64,000 bases of DNA from Listeria monocytogenes. GTDB taxonomy: Bacteria > Bacillota > Bacilli > Lactobacillales > Listeriaceae. The DNA is taken from the NCBI RefSeq assembly GCF_900187225.1, contig NZ_LT906436.1, positions 62,001-126,000 on the forward strand. The letters are read 5' to 3'. How positions within the stretch are numbered: position 1 is the stretch's first letter; every line of letters begins with the position of its first letter. Under the pieces are notes generated by a model. It made no database searches and was not told the origin of the DNA. It saw only the letters and a list, made by a program, of their open reading frames with translations. Position numbers and translations under genes: made by a program. This document shows, piece after piece, positions 10,076-18,021 of this stretch.

Positions 10076-10390
10076 ATGGCAAAAGAAATTAAGGTAAATC
10101 CAGATTTTTTGAAGAAGGTTGAAAGCAATGTAACAAATTACATTGATGCCCAGAAAGAAGTTTCTGTTGAATTACTAGCAGTTAGGACCAACTTAGCAAG
10201 TAATTTTTCAGGTATTGCTTGCGACGAAATAAAAAATTATATAACAGAATTAATGAATGATCTAGAAAAAGAATTTGGTGTATTTATTACAAGGAATCAT
10301 GAAAAAGTTAAGGCGTTAAGGGAAAGTTATAAAGAACTTGATGGTCAGTTGGGACAAACCTTTAACTATGGAATGGAGAGGACTAAATGA
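10076..10390 (+). CDS. WXG100-like small helical protein
   Basis: This 104-aa soluble protein has a helix-turn-helix hairpin pattern: helix about 8-45, a turn near SNFSGIACDE (about 43-52), and helix about 53-90. WXG100 proteins have a similar size and hairpin, but the Trp-X-Gly is replaced here by FSG. The stop overlaps the start of the next gene by 4 bp (ATGA), so the two products are translationally coupled. This is the usual arrangement of an effector and its dedicated partner. A GGAGGGAG site precedes the ATG. Confidence 0.6.
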   Translation: MAKEIKVNPDFLKKVESNVTNYIDAQKEVSVELLAVRTNLASNFSGIACDEIKNYITELMNDLEKEFGVFITRNHEKVKALRESYKELDGQLGQTFNYGMERTK

Positions 10391-11349
10391 GCGGAAAAAT
10401 AAAATTCAATATCGCCGAAGCTCAAAATATTAGTCTTGAGCTTAAAATTGCAGCAGGTAGGTATACGCAAGAAACAGAAGAGCTATTAAAAGTGCTGAAA
10501 AATAATAGTTTATGTGATAAAGACCAAGATGTCGTTGAACAGAGGGGACGAATAGAGAAGAATAACCAAAGACTTATAGAATATGAGAAATTTATAAACA
10601 CAAATCTCTCTAAATCTAATTCAGTTATAGAAGAATTGTTTATGAGTGTAGAAGTATTGTATGCACAGCAAGTTTCTGAGTTTAGAAATCCTAACTCTGC
10701 AGGTTATAAAGAATTAATGGGTAATGTTAAAGCAGTAGCTTATCAAGAACTTTCAAAGGTGTCAGGACTGAAGAGAATTCTCACATCAGAAAAAGGTGAT
10801 ATACAAAACCTAAGGGATACCCTACTAGATACTTTGGTAGATAATGTGTACACAAAATTGATTAACGATACAGTAGAATATTATGGTTCCAGTAAGGACA
10901 TTATAAATTTGTATGGAATGGAAGACGGTAAATTATTTAAAGGGGGAGCAAAAGATGTATTAAATAACCCTAGAAAATATATTTCAACAGCCTACCTCAT
11001 CTCAGACACGCTAAAAAGTTTTAACAGTTATGGAAATAGCAAAGATTCCTCTCGACTTGCAGGAGATCTAACAGGTATAGCAATAAAAAAAGGTGCTGAT
11101 TTTGCTGTTGGGAAACTAGCTACTACGGCATTAGCTGGTTTTGGTGTAAGTGGTGTTAAAGGCGCTATCGCAGGCGCCATTATTTCCGTTGCTGCAGATA
11201 AAATTATTGATCCGACGGTTGAATATGTTAAAGAGAGCAAGGTAGAAGCAAAGAGGGATGACTGGGAAACAAAAGGTATATATAAAGGCTGGAAAAAAAT
11301 TCGAGATTTAAAACTAGAATATACAGTGGGTAACTATCAAGCAAGTTAA
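10387..11349 (+). CDS. Candidate T7SS effector with glycine-rich membrane segment
   Basis: This 320-aa protein of unknown family has a mostly helical, charged N-terminal 200 residues with no signal peptide, as in LXG-like export domains. Residues about 225-280 form a Gly/Ala-rich, moderately hydrophobic segment with small-residue spacing (GVKGAIAGAIISVAADK). That is the glycine-zipper type seen in membrane-disrupting proteins such as the staphylococcal T7 effector TspA. The short basic C-terminus contains KGWKKIRDLK. The ATGA overlap with the WXG-like gene, and small membrane proteins downstream, fit an effector-immunity layout. Toxicity is inference. A DUF-type structural protein is an alternative. 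Confidence 0.6.
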   Translation: MSGKIKFNIAEAQNISLELKIAAGRYTQETEELLKVLKNNSLCDKDQDVVEQRGRIEKNNQRLIEYEKFINTNLSKSNSVIEELFMSVEVLYAQQVSEFRNPNSAGYKELMGNVKAVAYQELSKVSGLKRILTSEKGDIQNLRDTLLDTLVDNVYTKLINDTVEYYGSSKDIINLYGMEDGKLFKGGAKDVLNNPRKYISTAYLISDTLKSFNSYGNSKDSSRLAGDLTGIAIKKGADFAVGKLATTALAGFGVSGVKGAIAGAIISVAADKIIDPTVEYVKESKVEAKRDDWETKGIYKGWKKIRDLKLEYTVGNYQAS

Positions 11350-11452
11350 CAGTTAAAAATATAAGATTTTTTACCTAATAAAAATGACAGCAGTATCTAT
11401 ATGAGACTACTAACAACTTCACCATGTGCGTTACAAATAAAAGGAGGAAAAA

Positions 11453-11788
11453 ATGTATATTAATTTAAAATCCAGTGATGGAAATGTGATTACAACAAAA
11501 GTTGGTTCTTGCTGGACCTGTGTATTTCTTTCGTTCTTTGGTCCTTTACTCCGAGGAGATATTAAATTCTTCGTTCTTTATGTAATATTAGATGGAGCGG
11601 GGCTTTTCATCACTTTGAATTATGATAGAGATATCGGAATAGCTATCATGGCTATGGTAACTTTACTCTTTGAATCCAATTATAATACATGGTTTATCCG
11701 CGGGAAGATGAACAACGGGTGGGAACCAGAAACAGAGAAAGATCGAGAAATATTGTTAGAAAAAGGCGTCATTAAAACAGAGGTATAG
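11453..11788 (+). CDS. Small membrane protein, possible immunity protein
   Basis: This is a 111-aa protein with about three hydrophobic segments (about 18-32, 38-55 and 63-80) and a charged cytoplasmic tail. The motif near residues 26-36 (LSFFGPLLRGD) resembles a common motif of small bacterial membrane proteins of the DUF2628/HrgC kind. A strong AAAGGAGG site lies before the ATG. It follows the candidate effector by 103 bp. A membrane-located immunity protein would suit a membrane-active effector, but no direct evidence exists in the sequence. Confidence 0.6.
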   Translation: MYINLKSSDGNVITTKVGSCWTCVFLSFFGPLLRGDIKFFVLYVILDGAGLFITLNYDRDIGIAIMAMVTLLFESNYNTWFIRGKMNNGWEPETEKDREILLEKGVIKTEV

Positions 11789-11821
11789 TATATAAATCCA
11801 ATTCGAAAGGGACTCAATAAA

Positions 11822-12262
11822 ATGAATTCAAATGAAATTTCAGAGATTATAATTCAGCAAAATAAAGGGAAAACAATTATTAAATTGCTTTATACCTTGC
11901 CTATATTATTATTTGGAATTTTTATTTTATTTAAAATAAAAGAATCGTTATTACTAGGTGCTTGTGGAATAATCCTTTTAGTTATCGTGGCACCAACTTA
12001 TTTTACTGTAGCTAAGCATTTTTTTTCGGGTAAGCCACTGCTTAAAGTGAATCAAGAAGGTATTGAGGGATGGGGTAAACGCTTTAAGTGGAATGAAATT
12101 GAAAAAGTAGCCTTGCGTAGAGACTGGGGCGCCGTATATCTGACTGTATATGTACGGAAGAATGGCGGAATTCACAAATATAATATAAATACAAAAGAAA
12201 TAGAACGTTCTGCCACAGAATTAATCAAACAAATAGGTTATTTAAAAAACAAATATGAATGA
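11822..12262 (+). CDS. Two-helix membrane protein with PH-like C-terminal domain
   Basis: This 146-aa protein has two membrane helices (about 20-40 and 42-66). A C-terminal domain of about 75 residues follows with alternating strands (LLKVNQEGIEGWGKRFKWNEIEKV) and an end helix, the pattern of bacterial PH-like/STM3941-type proteins. Function is unknown. It lies 33 bp after the preceding small membrane gene and just before a rho-independent terminator, so it closes this transcription unit. A role in immunity or membrane sensing is possible. Confidence 0.6.
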   Translation: MNSNEISEIIIQQNKGKTIIKLLYTLPILLFGIFILFKIKESLLLGACGIILLVIVAPTYFTVAKHFFSGKPLLKVNQEGIEGWGKRFKWNEIEKVALRRDWGAVYLTVYVRKNGGIHKYNINTKEIERSATELIKQIGYLKNKYE

Positions 12263-12304
12263 TTAATTGCAAGGTTTAAGAAACAGTGGTAAATGATATG
12301 CTAG

Positions 12305-12348
12305 AACCATGAACGATATGAACGGTAAGCGAGCGTCCATGGTTTTTT
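12305..12348 (+). terminator. Rho-independent terminator
   Basis: The 7-bp stem AACCATG (12305-12311) and CATGGTT (12338-12344) is followed by a run of T. An inner ACG/CGT pairing extends it with one mismatch. It ends the T7SS cargo transcript 42 bp after the preceding gene. Confidence 0.8.
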
Positions 12349-12368
12349 AGCAACACAAATTATTATAG

Positions 12369-12485
12369 AAATATGGGACTGGTAAAAAGAACAAGTATAA
12401 AGATAAAAACTCGGTTGACGATTGGAGATATACGGCTTTTCATAAAAATATAGAAAAAGAGATGGAGTTTAATCCAAAAAATTAA
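12369..12485 (+). pseudogene. Orphan C-terminal fragment of an unknown protein, probably a toxin remnant
   Basis: After an in-frame stop at 12366-12368, one frame stays open for 38 codons and ends at TAA 12483. It encodes a very protein-like C-terminus (KYGTGKKNKYKDKNSVDDW, then RYTAFHKNIEKEM and FNPKN). There is no start codon or ribosome binding site. It sits between a terminator and the second lipoprotein gene in a cargo region. This resembles the 'orphan' toxin tails left behind when polymorphic toxin modules are replaced. The identity of the parent protein is unknown. Confidence 0.45.
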
Positions 12486-12786
12486 TCGAAACGGAATAAA
12501 ATCGCTTCACCAGATTTTAAACTCTGACTGTTTAGAGATATAAAGTAAATTGGGTAGTCTAAGATGAAAAATTTATCTTAGGCTACTTAATGTACATAAG
12601 GATTTTGAGGTTTGAAAAGAATGTTTTTTTGGTTGAAAACAAAGAAAACTAAAAAATTATACATATATAATTATAAGTTCAAATGTGAACAAGTATAGTA
12701 GTAGATTTTCTTAAGTAATAAAGGGAAGCGCGAATTAACAGTATCAAAATCAACAGAATAAGACACAAAAGATAAGAGGTTACAAT
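12486..12786. other. Intergenic region before the second lipoprotein gene
   Basis: No gene is visible. It contains an imperfect 12-bp inverted repeat (12554-12565 with 12575-12586; GTAGTCTAAGAT against ATCTTAGGCTAC) that could form a strong hairpin. It also holds a very AT-rich tract at 12650-12680 with candidate promoter elements (TTGAAA at 12633-12638, TATAAT at 12666-12671, though not correctly spaced from each other). A short dyad GTTC-N6-GAAC lies at 12677-12690. The promoter of the next gene probably lies here. Confidence 0.4.
12554..12586. terminator. Hairpin, possible terminator or attenuator
   Basis: Two 12-base arms with one G-T pair and a 9-base A/T loop form a long stem. The T tract that follows is short, so termination is uncertain. 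It lies just downstream of the orphan reading frame and could be the former terminator of that lost gene. Confidence 0.5.
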
Positions 12787-13422
12787 ATGAAAAGTAGAAA
12801 TTGGTTAAAAGGGTTAGGAGTAACAATGATTGCCGCCACTTTAATTTTAACGGGATGCGGAAATGGAGACGCTGAAAAGACAGATACAAAGGAACAGACT
12901 AAAAGTGTTGAAGAAGAAGGAAAAGAAGTAAAGATTGAGAGTAATGAAGGGAAACCCCAGCATGAACAGCTTATTAAAATAGAATTGCCTCCTAAAGCAG
13001 ATTATTTAAATGATGAAACGTTAGAAGTATACAATCAAGCTAAAAAGAAATATGACCAGACAAATCAACTAATTACTAATGATTCAATCACAGTACTGGT
13101 AGGAGATTATGGTTACTATGATTCGGTGTGGGGATCATTAGATTGTTCTGCTGTTATTATAAATGGAACAAACTCAAGCATTAAAGACCTTAGCTTTGAA
13201 GTTAGTGTAGAGGATAATGCAATACCTGGAAAGACATTTCTAAATAGTGAAGCACTACCACTTACCAAAACTCAGATAGGAGATTTTGAACCCAATACTG
13301 GAGTGCCAATAGTTATAGCGTTTCCAGAAAAGAACGCGACAGGTGAGGGTGAAGATAAGAAAATTGATACTAAAAATGTAAAGATTCATATTAGTAATAT
13401 TCAATATAAAGTAGAAAAGTAA
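12787..13422 (+). CDS. Lipoprotein of the T7SS module, copy 2
   Basis: This 211-aa lipoprotein has the same signal peptide and lipobox LTGC (C24) as the gene at 9426. Bases 12787-12974 match 9426-9613 with one substitution (GGA to GGG in a Gly codon). After that the two proteins share scattered blocks such as ADYLNDETL and NGTN but are otherwise diverged. The domain is extracytoplasmic and its function unknown. The sharp change from near-identity to divergence suggests recent recombination or gene conversion at the 5' end. It has its own upstream region and is followed at 67 bp by a membrane protein gene. Confidence 0.8.
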   Translation: MKSRNWLKGLGVTMIAATLILTGCGNGDAEKTDTKEQTKSVEEEGKEVKIESNEGKPQHEQLIKIELPPKADYLNDETLEVYNQAKKKYDQTNQLITNDSITVLVGDYGYYDSVWGSLDCSAVIINGTNSSIKDLSFEVSVEDNAIPGKTFLNSEALPLTKTQIGDFEPNTGVPIVIAFPEKNATGEGEDKKIDTKNVKIHISNIQYKVEK

Positions 13423-13489
13423 TTTCTTATTATCGTTTTGAAAAGTTAAGAATTTACATAGCATCAATTGACAAAAAAGGAGACTTATA

Positions 13490-14212
13490 GTGAAAATAGA
13501 CTTAGAGCAAATATATACTTTACAATTCACAATGGGATTAAGATACAGACCAATGCAAATCAGGCATAATATAAAATTATTACTCGTGGCTCTTTTATTT
13601 TTTTCCTGGGTTCAAGGAGACTTTATGAATGGCCTACCAGGTGATTTGAGTATGTTTAGAGTAGACATGTCATTAATTGTAATTTTAGGAATTTGTTTTA
13701 TTATATTAAATCCAACAAAACTAGCAATAAGGTTTCAGAATTCCCAATATTTGTTGTATATTTTTTGTTTTCAATGGTTAATTCTCTTGCTTATAAGATT
13801 CTTTTATTTTAGCTTGTTTTATTTTTTTCAAAATAAAGTTAGTCTCACTAATCAAACTATAACTAAAGCATATGTTTTATTATTTGTTTTGTGGATTGCT
13901 GTTTTTATTGTTTGCTGTTTTCGTTTTAGGAAAAAATTAAGAAAGGGGGATTTTAGAAAAGATTCTGCATTACAAAATAAACGGGGTAACTTAGGATTGA
14001 AATTAAGCAAAAAAGCATACATATCAATTGGAGCATTTTTTGCATTTATATTACTATCTCAACTTATTGGAGGAGTAATGATATATGTACTCTTTATCTC
14101 TATAGCGGTTTTATGTATGGCATTATCTTTTCTAGGATTAGTGATCTTTCCTGAACAACTTTTCACTGCTTATTGTAAATTTAAATTTAAAGAATTTCAT
14201 ATCGAAGAATAG
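13490..14212 (+). CDS. Polytopic membrane protein, possible T7SS immunity protein
   Basis: This 240-aa protein has about six membrane helices (around residues 27-45, 59-75, 85-118, 128-146, 177-200 and 202-225) and basic loops. The start is GTG at 13490, about 7 bases after AAAAAGGAG. Size and topology resemble the DUF443-type membrane immunity proteins encoded beside the staphylococcal T7 effector TspA, but I cannot show homology. It is the last gene of the T7SS cargo region. Low GC and strong A/T-ending codon use suggest the same foreign origin as its neighbours. Confidence 0.6.
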   Translation: MKIDLEQIYTLQFTMGLRYRPMQIRHNIKLLLVALLFFSWVQGDFMNGLPGDLSMFRVDMSLIVILGICFIILNPTKLAIRFQNSQYLLYIFCFQWLILLLIRFFYFSLFYFFQNKVSLTNQTITKAYVLLFVLWIAVFIVCCFRFRKKLRKGDFRKDSALQNKRGNLGLKLSKKAYISIGAFFAFILLSQLIGGVMIYVLFISIAVLCMALSFLGLVIFPEQLFTAYCKFKFKEFHIEE

Positions 14213-14449
14213 GGAGCTTAATGTAAATAGCTATTTTGTGAAGTTCCTAATGGTTTTCTATCCAAGGATTGCAGTAATTAAGAACTACTTTGAATATGGC
14301 AATAACAAGCAGAAAAAGAAAAAGGCAACACTTACATAAAAATTAGACTCAATCCAAAAAATAAAAAAACATCCATGTTAATTTTCCTGGCACCCCTCCC
14401 CCCCACACCTGCTATACTAACTCCATCCTAACAAATGGAGTTGAAACCA
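14213..14449. other. Intergenic boundary between T7SS cargo and conserved genes
   Basis: There is no gene of credible length. The region runs from AT-rich sequence into a C-rich tract (14386-14405) just before a conserved metabolic gene. I take it as the right edge of the variable T7SS module. No tRNA, integrase or obvious direct repeat marks it. Confidence 0.4.
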
Positions 14450-15223
14450 ATGACAAAAAACTTTAAAAAACTAAAATCCCTACACGAACTACCCACCCCA
14501 CTAATCCTCTACAACTGCTGGGACGTCGCTTCTGCCAGAGCAATCCAACAAGGCGGAGCACCAGTAATAGCGACAAGCAGTTATGCAATTGCAGAGTCAT
14601 TTGGCGTAGTGGATGGGGAGCATTTAACTTTTGACGAAATGTTTTTAGTTATTTCGCGCATTGCCAAGAATGTGAGTTTGCCGCTAACGGTGGATATAGA
14701 GACTGGGTATGCCAGAAATTTGGAGGAACTGGCTCAGAATGTGGAGCGGTTGCTGGCGATCGGTGTTTGTGGTGTGAACTTGGAAGATCAGCTTATTGGC
14801 GTTACAAATCCGGGGTTATGCAGTACTGAGACGCAATGTGATAAAATCAAGACAATTAAAGAAACGGCGGCGAAAATGAGCACGGAAATTTTTATCAATG
14901 CGCGTACAGATGTCTTTTTCCAAGGGCGGGATGAGGCGGCTGACTTGGTGGAAGAAGCGATTGACAGGGCAAAGGCATACAAGGAGGCTGGGGCAGATGC
15001 TATTTTTATTCCGGGTCTGCTATCACCAAAATTAATTCGCGCATTTGTTGAGGAATCGTCACTTCCGGTCAATGTCATGAGGATGGATGGGATGCTCTCA
15101 AACGAGGAATTACAAAAAATCGGTGTGAAAAGAATTAGTTATGGGCCATTTAGTTTTTTTCAGGCTAATTTAGCGATTCAGCAGGAAGTTGAGCGGATTT
15201 TTGGAGGAGGGAAAGCCTTGTGA
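14450..15223 (+). CDS. Isocitrate lyase/PEP mutase family enzyme
   Basis: This 257-aa TIM-barrel protein of the PEP mutase/isocitrate lyase superfamily is often annotated as carboxyvinyl-carboxyphosphonate phosphorylmutase. Visible family features are an N-terminal NCWDVASAR segment, the metal and substrate segment TVDIETGY, GVNLEDQ, and the barrel strand FINARTDVF. The ATG at 14450 is preferred over 14435 because GGAG (14437-14440) then lies 9 bases upstream. The true substrate is unknown; 2-methylisocitrate-like or oxaloacetate-type acids are typical. It overlaps the Ada gene by 4 bp (GTGA), an unusual coupling of a C-C lyase with alkylation repair. Confidence 0.85.
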   Translation: MTKNFKKLKSLHELPTPLILYNCWDVASARAIQQGGAPVIATSSYAIAESFGVVDGEHLTFDEMFLVISRIAKNVSLPLTVDIETGYARNLEELAQNVERLLAIGVCGVNLEDQLIGVTNPGLCSTETQCDKIKTIKETAAKMSTEIFINARTDVFFQGRDEAADLVEEAIDRAKAYKEAGADAIFIPGLLSPKLIRAFVEESSLPVNVMRMDGMLSNEELQKIGVKRISYGPFSFFQANLAIQQEVERIFGGGKAL

Positions 15224-16272
15224 TAACGAATCAGCGAGATATTGATAAATATTATGATATGTTAGTGGAGAAAAATTCGAATTATGAAGGCGTATTTTTT
15301 GTTGGAGTGAAAACGACGGGAATACTTTGTCGCCCAACGTGTCCGGCGAAGAAACCTTTAAAAGAAAATTGTGAGTTTTTCAGTACAGCCAAGGAGGCGC
15401 TACTAGCATCTTACCGGCCTTGCAAGCGTTGTGAACCGCTCTCCAATCCAACGAAATTGTCGCCAGCTGTGAAGTTACTTGTTGACGCAATTGAGAAAAA
15501 TCCGGAGAAAAAATGGACGGATAAAGATTTTGATGAATTATCCATTAGCGCAAATACGGCGAGGCGCCAGTTTAAGAAGCAGTTTGGGATGACTTTTATT
15601 GAGTACGCGCGGTCGCGGCGGCTTGGACTTGCTTTTAAGCATATTCGGAGTGGGGATTCGATTATTAATGCGCAACTTGATAGTGGTTATGAGTCTGGAA
15701 ATGGGTTCCGAGATGCTTTTTCAAAAACGATGGGGGAGGTTCCTCATAAATCAAAAGATATCACCATTTTATACTCCGCTTGGCTTGAAACTAAACTTGG
15801 ATCAATGCTCGCAATTTCTGATGATGATGGTCTATTGCTTCTGGAATTTGTTGATCGAAAAGGACTGGAAACAGAGATTAAAAAATTACGAATGCGCTTA
15901 AACGCGGCTATTACACCTGAAAAAACAATAATAATTCAACAAATAGAAGCCGAATTAGCGCAATATTTTAATGGAGAGTTGATTGATTTTAAAACACCGA
16001 TTCGCTATATCGGGTCAGATTTTCAACAAAATGTCTGGGACGAGCTACGACGAATTCCGATTGGGGAAACAATTTCGTACAAAGGTCTAGCAGAAAAATT
16101 AGGGCGACCAACAGCGAGTCGTGCCGTGGCAAGAGCAAATGGGACTAACCAATTATCCCTCATCGTCCCGTGCCATCGTGTAATCAATACTAACGGAGCA
16201 TTAGGAGGTTACGGCGGAGGTCTTGCCCGAAAAGAATGGCTAATTAAACATGAAAAGATGGTTCCAAAGTAA
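15220..16272 (+). CDS. ada: Ada-type methylated-DNA repair protein and transcription activator
   Basis: This 350-aa fusion has three parts. The N-terminal Ada zinc domain has Cys37, Cys41, Cys68 and Cys71, in which Cys37 would accept methyl groups from phosphotriesters. An AraC-type helix-turn-helix follows (about 85-185). The C-terminal O6-methylguanine-DNA methyltransferase domain has the active-site motif PCHRV (Cys318). The protein repairs alkylated DNA irreversibly and, once methylated, activates alkylation-response genes. The length matches E. coli Ada (354 aa). The start is GTG at 15220 with GGAGGAGGG upstream, overlapping the preceding gene by 4 bp. Confidence 0.93.
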   Translation: MITNQRDIDKYYDMLVEKNSNYEGVFFVGVKTTGILCRPTCPAKKPLKENCEFFSTAKEALLASYRPCKRCEPLSNPTKLSPAVKLLVDAIEKNPEKKWTDKDFDELSISANTARRQFKKQFGMTFIEYARSRRLGLAFKHIRSGDSIINAQLDSGYESGNGFRDAFSKTMGEVPHKSKDITILYSAWLETKLGSMLAISDDDGLLLLEFVDRKGLETEIKKLRMRLNAAITPEKTIIIQQIEAELAQYFNGELIDFKTPIRYIGSDFQQNVWDELRRIPIGETISYKGLAEKLGRPTASRAVARANGTNQLSLIVPCHRVINTNGALGGYGGGLARKEWLIKHEKMVPK

Positions 16273-16291
16273 CGCGGAACCATCTTTTTTT
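16255..16291. terminator. Terminator overlapping the end of ada
   Basis: The perfect 11-bp stem AAGATGGTTCC (16255-16265) and GGAACCATCTT (16276-16286) is followed by T residues. The left arm is coding sequence and the ada stop codon lies in the loop. It can also serve the convergent gene on the minus strand through the A run on the other side. Confidence 0.85.
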
Positions 16292-16294
16292 CAA

Positions 16295-16933
16295 TTATTT
16301 AACCCGTATCCCAAACAACGGCATCAAAGCAGGAGCATGCGAAAAATCAATGCTCACACCCTTCAAATCTTGCGGCATTGCAGTGATAGACTCAAAAATA
16401 CATGAGCTAAGATCAACACCATTTAGCGCGCAATTTAAAAACTGCGCTTTATTCAAGTCAAGCCTTTCCAAATACGTATCAACCAGTTGAGCGCCACTGA
16501 AATCACTATTCGTATACGCGCCCGCCTCAAACGCCACCCATTTCAAGTTAGCATAACGAAAGGCAACATAATCCGCATAACAATCAACAAAAACGCAATT
16601 TCTAAGTGTAGCATCACTGAAATTCACACCAATTAATTTACAATTTTCAAAACGAACTCGGTGAATAATTGCGCTCATTAAATCTAAATTCGACAAATCA
16701 CAATTTTTAAATACAACATCAGTCAAATTCGCGCTTACAAGAGAAACAGAATCGAACACACACCCATCAAAAATAATCGTTTCTAAATGAAAATGCTCGA
16801 AAATTTCTCCAGTTAGCGTTGTTTTTCTAAAGATTTGCTCACTAACTTCTCCTATATCTTCAATAAAATATGTATCATTCGGATAAACCGTCAAATCCCC
16901 ATCAGGAATCCGCGGCGCAGTAATTTTTTTCAT
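16295..16933 (-). CDS. Pentapeptide-repeat protein
   Basis: This 212-aa protein has the A(D/N)LxX-like five-residue periodicity of pentapeptide repeats between about residues 45 and 190 (for example CDLSNLDLMSA and CALNGVDLSSC). Such repeats form a right-handed quadrilateral beta helix. Some relatives mimic DNA and protect gyrase, but most have no known role. The start is placed at the ATG at 16933, with a GAGG site upstream. An in-frame ATG at 16960 overlaps a perfect TATAAT box (16959-16964, minus strand) and is therefore probably not translated. It is convergent with ada and shares its terminator. Confidence 0.85.
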   Translation of the reverse strand: MKKITAPRIPDGDLTVYPNDTYFIEDIGEVSEQIFRKTTLTGEIFEHFHLETIIFDGCVFDSVSLVSANLTDVVFKNCDLSNLDLMSAIIHRVRFENCKLIGVNFSDATLRNCVFVDCYADYVAFRYANLKWVAFEAGAYTNSDFSGAQLVDTYLERLDLNKAQFLNCALNGVDLSSCIFESITAMPQDLKGVSIDFSHAPALMPLFGIRVK

Positions 16934-16958
16934 GATTTCAAACCTCGCTTCCGCTTTC

Positions 16959-16964
16959 ATTATA
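16959..16964 (-). promoter_or_regulatory. -10 box for the pentapeptide-repeat gene
   Basis: A perfect TATAAT on the minus strand lies 26 bases before the chosen start codon. No good -35 hexamer is visible at 16-18 bp. The box decides against the upstream ATG, which overlaps it. Confidence 0.55.
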
Positions 16965-16997
16965 CCGTATTTTGCCAGGAAAAGGAGCGGAAAATCG

Positions 16998-17026
16998 TTT
17001 ACCTTTCATAAAAAACGGATTACAAT
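16998..17026 (+). promoter_or_regulatory. Sigma-A promoter of the 2-hydroxyacid dehydrogenase gene
   Basis: TTTACC (16998-17003), a 17-bp spacer and TACAAT (17021-17026) lie 39 bases before the ATG. It is divergent from the promoter of the pentapeptide-repeat gene. Confidence 0.65.
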
Positions 17027-17064
17027 GAATGTAGAATAAAAATGGCAGTTGAGGAGTGAACGAG

Positions 17065-18021
17065 ATGACAGCGAGCGTATTTGTAGCAGGAAAATTACTA
17101 CCAGAAACGATGGAAGCTCTTAGCAAATGGGACGTTAAAGCTTTTTCGGGTGAGGAAAATATTACAGAAGCAGAGTTAATAAAAAATGTAACGGAAGTGG
17201 ATGCGATTATTTGCCCGCTTTCTTCCCCAATTACGGCAAATGTATTAGAATCTGCAAAAAATCTCAAAATCGTAGCAAATATTGGTGCAGGTTTTGATAA
17301 TATCGATGTGAAAAAAGCACAAGAATTGGGAATTGCAGTGACCAATACGCCAGATGTATCAACGGAAGCGACGGCTGAACTAACGCTTGGATTGATTTTG
17401 GACGTAGCGCGGAGAATTTCAGAAGGCGACCGATTATGCCGCGAAACCCCCGAGCAATTCAAAGGCTGGGCACCAACGTTCTTTTTAGGTACAGAATTAA
17501 GCGGCAAAACGCTCGGAATTATTGGATTAGGAAGAATCGGACAAGCTGTTGCAAAACGTGCGGCTGCTTTTGGAATGAAAATTATTTATTCTGGGCACCA
17601 TCCAAAAGAAGTGGCGAAAGAATGGGATGCAGAGTTTGTGAGCCAGGCAGAGTTATTGAAGCGCAGTGATGTTGTGACAATTCATGCGGCATACAGTCCC
17701 AGCTTGAAGCATCTGCTGAACGAAACAACGCTGAAAACGATGAAATCGAGTGCCTTTTTGATCAATGCTGCTCGCGGTCCTGTTGTGGAGGAAGCTGCAC
17801 TGATTAAGGCATTAGAAGCAGGCGTTATCGCCGGCGCTGCGCTGGATGTGTTTGAGTTCGAGCCTAAGATTGGCGAGGATTTGGCTAAACTGGATAATGT
17901 CGTTTTAACACCCCATATCGGAAACGCAACCGTGGAAACACGCGCAGCAATGGGCAAAATCGCTATTGGAAATGTCGAGGCTGTATTAGCAGGAAAAGCA
18001 CCACTACATTCTGTTTATTAA
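17065..18021 (+). CDS. D-isomer-specific 2-hydroxyacid dehydrogenase
   Basis: This 318-aa NAD(P)-dependent dehydrogenase of the D-3-phosphoglycerate dehydrogenase superfamily carries the Rossmann motif GIIGLGRIGQ (about 150-160). The catalytic triad segments are NAARGPVV (Arg), FEFEP (Glu) and LTPHIGNAT (His). It lacks the C-terminal ACT regulatory domain of serine-pathway SerA, so it is more likely a glyoxylate/hydroxypyruvate or other 2-ketoacid reductase. The ATG at 17065 has GAGGAG 8 bases upstream. The monocistronic gene has its own promoter and is followed at 88 bp by a tRNA gene. Confidence 0.88.
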   Translation: MTASVFVAGKLLPETMEALSKWDVKAFSGEENITEAELIKNVTEVDAIICPLSSPITANVLESAKNLKIVANIGAGFDNIDVKKAQELGIAVTNTPDVSTEATAELTLGLILDVARRISEGDRLCRETPEQFKGWAPTFFLGTELSGKTLGIIGLGRIGQAVAKRAAAFGMKIIYSGHHPKEVAKEWDAEFVSQAELLKRSDVVTIHAAYSPSLKHLLNETTLKTMKSSAFLINAARGPVVEEAALIKALEAGVIAGAALDVFEFEPKIGEDLAKLDNVVLTPHIGNATVETRAAMGKIAIGNVEAVLAGKAPLHSVY

